DNA of 64,000 nucleotides. It comes from Macrocybe gigantea (taxonomy: Eukaryota; Basidiomycota; Agaricomycetes; Agaricales; Callistosporiaceae). The notes under the pieces were generated by a model, which had not been told where the DNA came from, made no database searches, and was given only the letters and a program-made list of their open reading frames with translations. The first letter of the stretch is position 1. Each line of letters begins with the position of its first letter. This document shows positions 58,903-64,000 of this stretch, one piece after another. The stretch is taken from the NCBI GenBank assembly GCA_011319805.1, contig SJRY01000229.1, positions 186,001 to 250,000 of the forward strand, written 5' to 3'. Made by a program: the position numbers and the translations under genes.

Positions 58903-59742
58903 CTATGCTGATCTCCGCCGGATGACTGACACGAGTGCTACGCAAAACACTCCAGCCGCGAAACCCACGGCAGAAGGCAGAAATAGGTCAAAATTCATGG
59001 CCTTCGGTTTAACTCGGCGTTGCCCTATTTCTGTGGGTCTGGGAACTCGCCTTTGCTCCCAACCTGTATCCAAGAGTTTTTCTATATCTTCGTCATCCAA
59101 AGCGGCTAGATCCTCCATGTTCCATGTACTGCAGAGAGTAGACATCCAGCGCATTCTCTTCTTTCCTATGTCTCCTCCTGTTCCGGGAGCGCGAATCTTT
59201 AGTCGATTGCGGAGTTTTCCGACAGTGGTTATGGCTTGACCCTCAAATCCCGAGAGAGATTGCTGGAGTTTCGCTTTTACGATGTTGGCCATCTTGGGCC
59301 CGTTACCGTTTGTTGAGATCATGATCTGCAACGGCCCATCGCGTATCTGAGAGCCAAAATAGAAGTCGCAAAGTTCGGGAATGTCGGCCGCATTCACGGG
59401 GATTCTCGCGCTCCTGCACATATCGCAGATCTGACGAGAAAGCCCGACGTCGTCAAGTGCAGTGAGAATCATGTCGACGCCAATGAGGTCTGGGGGACCA
59501 GAAAATAGACGGTCATGGTATGTGACGCGATCCTTGTGGACAGTGATCAACCGCCTGGTCTCGGAGTGGAGGCCGTCCTCTGGGCCGACTACGATGATGT
59601 GAGCATCGGTAGTGAGGATGGAGTTTATGCGTTGCGCAGCGACCTCTCCTCCGCCGACGATGAGCACGTTCTTGTCCTTGAGCTGCCAGGCTATGAGCAG
59701 CGACCCTCCACCGATATGCTCGCCAGTCGTGGACTCGGACAT
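58903..59742 (-). CDS. MET8: Precorrin-2 dehydrogenase/sirohydrochlorin ferrochelatase (Met8) with C-terminal membrane segment
   Basis: Makes siroheme, the cofactor of sulfite and nitrite reductase. ATG 59742 gives MSESTTGEHIGGGSLLIAWQ. The NAD-binding fold is LKDKNVLIVGGGEVAAQRIN. Then DMILTALDDVGLSRQICDMC and NAADIPELCDFYFGSQIRDG, the latter matching the conserved Met8 Asp region. QIMISTNGNGPKMANIVKAK is the second signature. Unusually, the end is hydrophobic: NFDLFLPSAVGFAAGVFCVA and LVSVIRRRSA, which looks like a tail anchor. Yeast Met8 is soluble, so membrane attachment here would be notable. The gene appears intronless. It diverges from SLT11 with 101 bp between starts. Confidence 0.88.
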   Translation of the reverse strand: MSESTTGEHIGGGSLLIAWQLKDKNVLIVGGGEVAAQRINSILTTDAHIIVVGPEDGLHSETRRLITVHKDRVTYHDRLFSGPPDLIGVDMILTALDDVGLSRQICDMCRSARIPVNAADIPELCDFYFGSQIRDGPLQIMISTNGNGPKMANIVKAKLQQSLSGFEGQAITTVGKLRNRLKIRAPGTGGDIGKKRMRWMSTLCSTWNMEDLAALDDEDIEKLLDTGWEQRRVPRPTEIGQRRVKPKAMNFDLFLPSAVGFAAGVFCVALVSVIRRRSA

Positions 59743-59843
59743 GGTCTGTTGGTTGGCTGGATGATCACGTGCTACTCTACGGCTTTGATGATGATTATTT
59801 GTCAGTGCGTCAAAGCATCCTCTCCTCAAGACTCCCGCGTAAA
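59743..59843. promoter_or_regulatory. Divergent promoter, MET8 / SLT11
   Basis: The 101 bp between divergent ATGs includes ATCACGTGC (59762-59770), a CACGTG E-box. In yeast, Cbf1 binds CACGTG at sulfur genes, so a role in MET8 control is possible (inference). Confidence 0.5.
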
Positions 59844-61092
59844 ATGCCTCCTCCCAAGGCCGACATTAACAAAGCTGGATGGGAGCAAAGCGAATTCCCC
59901 ATTCTTTGCGAGACATGTACGATTTTGAGCAATCCATTGTCGGCGTTTTATTTACCATCTCACAGGCTTGGGTGATAATCCATTTATTCGTATGGTATGC
60001 GATTCGTGGTCACTTGTTTCGTCGATTACGAGCTTATACTTCTGCTCCAGTCCAAACAAGAATATGGAAGATCCTGCGGCACATGCGCGCGACCTTTCAC
60101 CGTTTTCCGCTGGAACCCAGGTGCAGGAATGCGCTACAAGACCACTGTCATCTGTCAGACATGCGCAAAGGTGAAAAATGTCTGCCAGACGTGTCTCCTG
60201 GACCTGGAGTACGGATTGCCGACTCAAGTGAGGGATACCGCTCTGGCCACCAAACAGGATGCTCCGACGAGCGACATCAATCGGGAGTATTACGCGCAGA
60301 ATATGGAGAGCAAGGTGAGTCTACCCTTCCATTGAGTTGAATTAGTGCCGACTTGGCCTCCCTAGCTGGAGGGTAATAAATCCGGCTTGGATTCGGGGAG
60401 GGCGTCGTCGGCAGGGAAGGAGATGTTGAAGCAGTTAGCAAGAACAGACCCATATTACAAACGCAACCGCCCACACGTCTGCTCCTTCTTCGTGAAAGGA
60501 GAATGCGCACGTGGAACCGAATGCCCATACCGGCACGAAAAGCCGGTCGACAACGAACTAGCGAACCAAAACCTTCAAGACCGATATTACGGTCGCAACG
60601 ATCCCGTTGCAAAAAAGATACTTTCGAACCATGCTGAAGCTCAAGGCTTGAAACCTCCAGATGACCTGAACGTAGTAGGGGTATTCCCAAGATCTTCATA
60701 TTGGACTTCTACTGAAGTTTCGATGCAGACGTCGTTGTTTCTCTCTTCTCTTTCTCCCGATTCGACGGAATTGAGTATACGGACCCGTGTGCTGCAGTCT
60801 CTACCCAAGTTAGACCCTACACTGTTGAAATCGGTTGTTCATGTTGCAAAATCACGGTTCGTCATCCCTATTCACAAGAGCAGCGCATTTAGTTAACTCA
60901 TTTGCTCATAGGTGTGCCTTTGTCAACTTTAAGGAAAGACCCGCGGCGGAGCAAGCTGCCCAAGCGTGGGCAAACGGTCTCGAGATTGACAATGTTAGGG
61001 TATCTGTCAAGTGGGGCAGGAGTCGTCCAGGTGGCAAAACGTCGCCAACGAACGCAAGCACGCCCATTAGTGGCATCGCAGTCAATACGTAG
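59844..61092 (+). CDS. Pre-mRNA-splicing factor SLT11/ECM2 (RBM22 homologue)
   Basis: Spliceosomal protein contacting U6 and the catalytic core. ATG 59844 opens [20 protein letters not shown] and LCETC. The N-terminal zinc fingers continue [19 protein letters not shown] and [20 protein letters not shown]. The CCCH finger is [22 protein letters not shown]-terminal RRM follows, with [19 protein letters not shown] (RNP1) and [12 protein letters not shown] at its end. The stop is TAG 61090-61092. Introns lie near 59910-59960, 60000-60060, 60310-60370 and 60860-60910. Compared with RBM22 the glycine-rich tail is short. Confidence 0.9.
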
Positions 61093-61278
61093 GATTCACG
61101 CCACATTGTTTGTATTTCAAATGCTTAGCTTTGCTTGTATTGGACTTTGTTACATTATTTTATTCATTCGTTGAAACTGAAATCAAACTTTGTTGCACGT
61201 CTCACATCGGACGACAGTATCCTATCAGTGGGATTACAGTGTTAAGTTACTCATATGGTTAGAAATTTTGAACAAGAG

Positions 61279-62525
61279 TCATGCCAACAGACCACCCAGC
61301 GCGACAGCCGCCAGCCATGCGGCTGTTCGAGGCAACTCAGACCCAGTCGCAACTGCCCTGCCAAAGTTCACCAAGCCTGGTCCGGCTGAATCGACGGAAG
61401 GTCAGTGCAGGTACAACAAAGGTTAGAAGAGCAAGCTGCGCACGACAAATGCCCGCCATTCCCCAACCAACTCCAAAGATAGCTGCGCCAGTCACTAATT
61501 TCGCGTCGACATTGCCGCCTTTAGGTACGGACCAAGAGCCGCCAAGTTTTGGTTTCTCTGATCCACGGAAAAAATTATATAGGATCATGGAAAGTGGCAG
61601 GGCCCCCACGGCGAGAAAGACGAGAGAGGGATCGAACGCCTGATGGAACGGTAGAAGTAAAAATGATAAAACGCGAACCGGCTCGGTCAGATTGGACAGG
61701 CGCAGCGCGAGAGCAAACTCAAAGCCCGTTGCTAGGAAGGCCAGTGCCCGCGGAGAGAAAATAGAGGTCTGCGAAGGTGTTTCGATCTTCTTGGATTCCG
61801 GTCGCGAGGCCTGTCAAACACATATAAGTCTGGAGGAGGTCCGGAATAAGAACACTCACAAAGAAGTATAAAAACGAGCTTATGAAGAGAGGGATGAGCT
61901 GAGAAATGAGGAACGCCTCTCCGTTCTTCCCAAGGCTCCAGTCAAATGCATTAATCGGAGGCAAATCGTTGTAAAGCAGACGAGCTGTAATGGCACCCGT
62001 GGCTGTAAAAGTCGTAGTCGCGACAATGGACCTACAAAAACAATTAATAATCAGGACATGTAGACCCAGGTACGCGGCAGAGCTAACCGGATAGAGAAAC
62101 GTGATATCCCACAAATCATATGTCTAACAACGGAAAGTTCAGCACTTTGAAACAAGGCAAAGACAGACTACGCGTTACCCGGACGTGCAACCATTAGCCA
62201 ACTACGTCAAAGAGCCGTCAATGTTGAACAGAAGCGGGATACAACAAAATACCTTGGAGCCCAGCCCAACGAGAAGCCCAGATAAAACCGTTCGAGCAAG
62301 GCTTATAGGCAGTGGCTGTGGGCCTGCGCGTTCTATGAATGCGACATACGCGCCGCCTGTTATAAGCGCCGCGACCGCGCATATAGCCTCCCATTGTCCA
62401 CGGACTGCGCGGTGTAGAAAACCCGAGATGCCAAAGACATTGCCGTTGAGTATGAGGAGCGCATGAACTGGAATTGCGAGAGCGACGCCCCCGAGATAGG
62501 ACTGCAGAGGGGTCGGAGAAGACAT
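61279..62525 (-). CDS. YeeE/YedE-family sulfur (thiosulfate) transporter
   Basis: Polytopic membrane protein. Bacterial YeeE imports thiosulfate; fungal members are uncharacterised to my knowledge. ATG 62525 starts MSSPTPLQSYLGGVALAIPV. Then HALLILNGNVFGISGFLHRA and WEAICAVAALITGGAYVAFI. A second exon group has RSIVATTTFTATGAITARLL and LFISSFLYFFVSVLIPDLLQ. The last part gives AIFGVGWGMAGIC, and an intron (GTGCGC…GATTCAG) joins it to PGPGLVNFGRAVATGSELPR. Together they form GVGWGMAGICPGP, the signature motif with the conserved Cys. It ends AAVALGGLLA at TGA 61279. The two repeated halves fit the family. The frame that reads through the intron ends early and is wrong. Confidence 0.85.
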
Positions 62526-62676
62526 GAGCGACGAGGATTGCGGAAATCTCAGACTGACAAACCTGAGAACATAAAATTTAAATCTCGGGCAAATGCAACG
62601 GGCAAGTGACATAGAAATCATGGAAAAACAATTACTTATAACGTCACGTGTACTCATAAATACGTCATGCGCTATC

Positions 62677-64000
62677 TCATCCTAATAGTCCGCCAATTCC
62701 AGTGCTCTTGATCAAACCCTGCATCGTGGTTAACAATCGGGTTTTCACATAGGTATACAAAAAAAAAAAGAAGATTTACCTCGAGGTCGGAAGCATCGAG
62801 TGGACACATGAACGTGAACGAATTTGAGACAACAGGAGATATAGTGATGAATAATATCCTCAGGCCAAGCTTGTAGATTTCAAATTCTTAATCAAACGCC
62901 AGGACACGGTAGAAGCACATGGATATTTACCGTGATCTTGTAGTTCACGGAAATATTGCTCTTTGCGCCATTAACCCCGCATTTGTTCGCCAGGTCACGC
63001 AAGATGAGGGCTTGAGGGTCACGCGTCGTTTGGTAATCGATCGTGAACGGGAACGTCCAATTGGTCTGCGCGTTGTTCTTGAACACCACGTTATCCGCGC
63101 TGCCTTGCCCAATTGCAGTATTATTGATTGGATAAAACACCTATCAGAGGTGTTCAACGCACTAATCAGCACCAGTCATTGAACGGGACACTCACTTCCG
63201 CTTTAATACGTCGGAAATTGACATCAAAGTAGTTTGGATTGTCGACACTAAAACAAGGCTGGGCAAACGAACAAGGGCACGACCAAGTCGACGTACGTGA
63301 TATTGACACCCAGATGTATCTTGATGCCGTTCTCTTGGAGTTCAATCTGCGATTGGACCGTTGACTTCAGGGTACTGTTCAATCAAACGGTGGGCGTACG
63401 GCACTGCCAGACTGTGCTTGAGTCTCTACTTTGCCAATTTCGATGTTCGGGGGCGAATCCACTGCAGAGGAGATTCATGAACCGGCCTTCCAAGCGATTC
63501 CCCATGCTCACCAATGCTAGTGCCAGAAATATACTGACAATCAGGACGAATGCGGTCATCAATGTGCAGCAACAAAATCTCCCGAAACAGCGCCCACGGC
63601 CACCCTTCAGAGAAGGAACATGAGAAGGCAAAGGGTGCAAAACCACATACAGTGTGCACACCTTGGTCCATAGAGGTCCTCGATGGTCATAACGATAGTC
63701 TTTTATGGCCCGAGTCGTCCTTGGTGTCGAATATCTTGGTTCTAAGCTGTCCATGTACATAGTAGAAAAACGACAAATACCTCGGCCTAGGCGTGATCGG
63801 AGAGAACGTTGACACGTCCGCGCTTTCCTTTCCTTTCATGGGTGGACTACTTTGATCCAAACCCAAATTGGCACCCGCAAATGTCCGTTTCGATGGCGCC
63901 CGTTGCGGGTGGGTTTGTTGTTGGGATTCGTCTTGATAGTTGGCTCCATAATTGTCATACGAAGCTGCGGGTCCTCCTTGATCATATGTCTGATGGGGTT
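62677..64000 (-). CDS. LEA2-like (late embryogenesis abundant/NDR1-HIN1) membrane protein, 5' partial
   Basis: The gene continues beyond 64000, so the start is missing. The N-terminal part is Gln/Pro-rich and cytosolic (NYQDESQQQTHPQRAPSKR), then SSPPMKGKESADVSTFSPI. After an intron comes a Cys-rich GGRGRCFGRFCCCTLMTAF and a membrane helix VLIVSIFLALALV. The lumenal or external part has GIKIHLGVNITYVDLVVP and NNTAIGQGSADNVVFKNNAQ, then TNWTFPFTIDYQTTRDPQAL and ANKCGVNGAKSNISVNYKIT. The last exon ends MQGLIKSTGIGGLLG. The N-W-T-F-PF-I pattern fits a LEA2 beta-sandwich, which in plants and fungi is tied to membrane contacts and stress; the role is unknown here. Confidence 0.68.

Overview
The window is nuclear DNA of a filamentous basidiomycete, most likely an Agaricomycete. 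Genes are packed tightly on both strands. Coding sequence is cut by many ~50-60 nt GT-AG introns. The gene set is eukaryotic housekeeping plus fungal families (GPI-anchored CFEM protein, siroheme synthase Met8, fungal NPR2, RRN6, SIN4/Med16). About 31 protein genes can be supported. I see no rRNA, tRNA, transposon or CRISPR array.

Layout. 0.3-6 kb: proteasome assembly chaperone 3 head-to-head with Mediator subunit 16, then a condensation-type acyltransferase. 6-16 kb: tRNA pseudouridine-55 synthase, a DapA-family aldolase, a single-chain mitochondrial NAD(P) transhydrogenase, and a UDP-galactose-type nucleotide sugar transporter. 16-24.5 kb: a mucin-like single-pass membrane protein, a Crb2/Rad9/53BP1-like Tudor-BRCT checkpoint protein, a CFEM GPI protein and a BRI3-like small membrane protein. 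24.7-33.9 kb: a chromodomain protein in tandem with RAD54, the GYF protein LIN1, and a PQ-loop vacuolar transporter. 34-46.8 kb: a LisH-CTLH protein, an F-box/LRR-like hypothetical, mitochondrial ribosomal protein uL3m, an RRN6-like Pol I factor, a mitochondrial carrier, CCT4 and UFD1. 46.9-64 kb: N-myristoyltransferase, Hsp20, an ING/PHD protein, OGG1, NPR2, UBA3, RCL1, Met8, SLT11/RBM22, a YeeE/YedE sulfur transporter, and a LEA2-like protein that runs off the right edge.

How genes relate. There are no operons. Six gene pairs share 64-223 bp divergent promoters. Chromatin and DNA-repair functions are common (Crb2-like, chromodomain, RAD54, ING, OGG1). Met8 and a YeeE/YedE transporter lie close together, which may be a small sulfur-assimilation neighbourhood.

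The most important observation is technical but strongly patterned. At least eight genes, including essential ones (CCT4, RAD54, LIN1), are broken by an apparent loss of a single base. Each break lies in or beside a G or C homopolymer. Adding one G/C per run restores the conserved reading frame every time. This looks like systematic homopolymer undercalling in the assembly, and these genes should not be called pseudogenes. I did not find a convincing new biological system. The candidates most worth a second look are the chromodomain protein with an unrecognised C-terminal region next to RAD54, the Met8/YeeE pair, and the membrane-tailed Met8.
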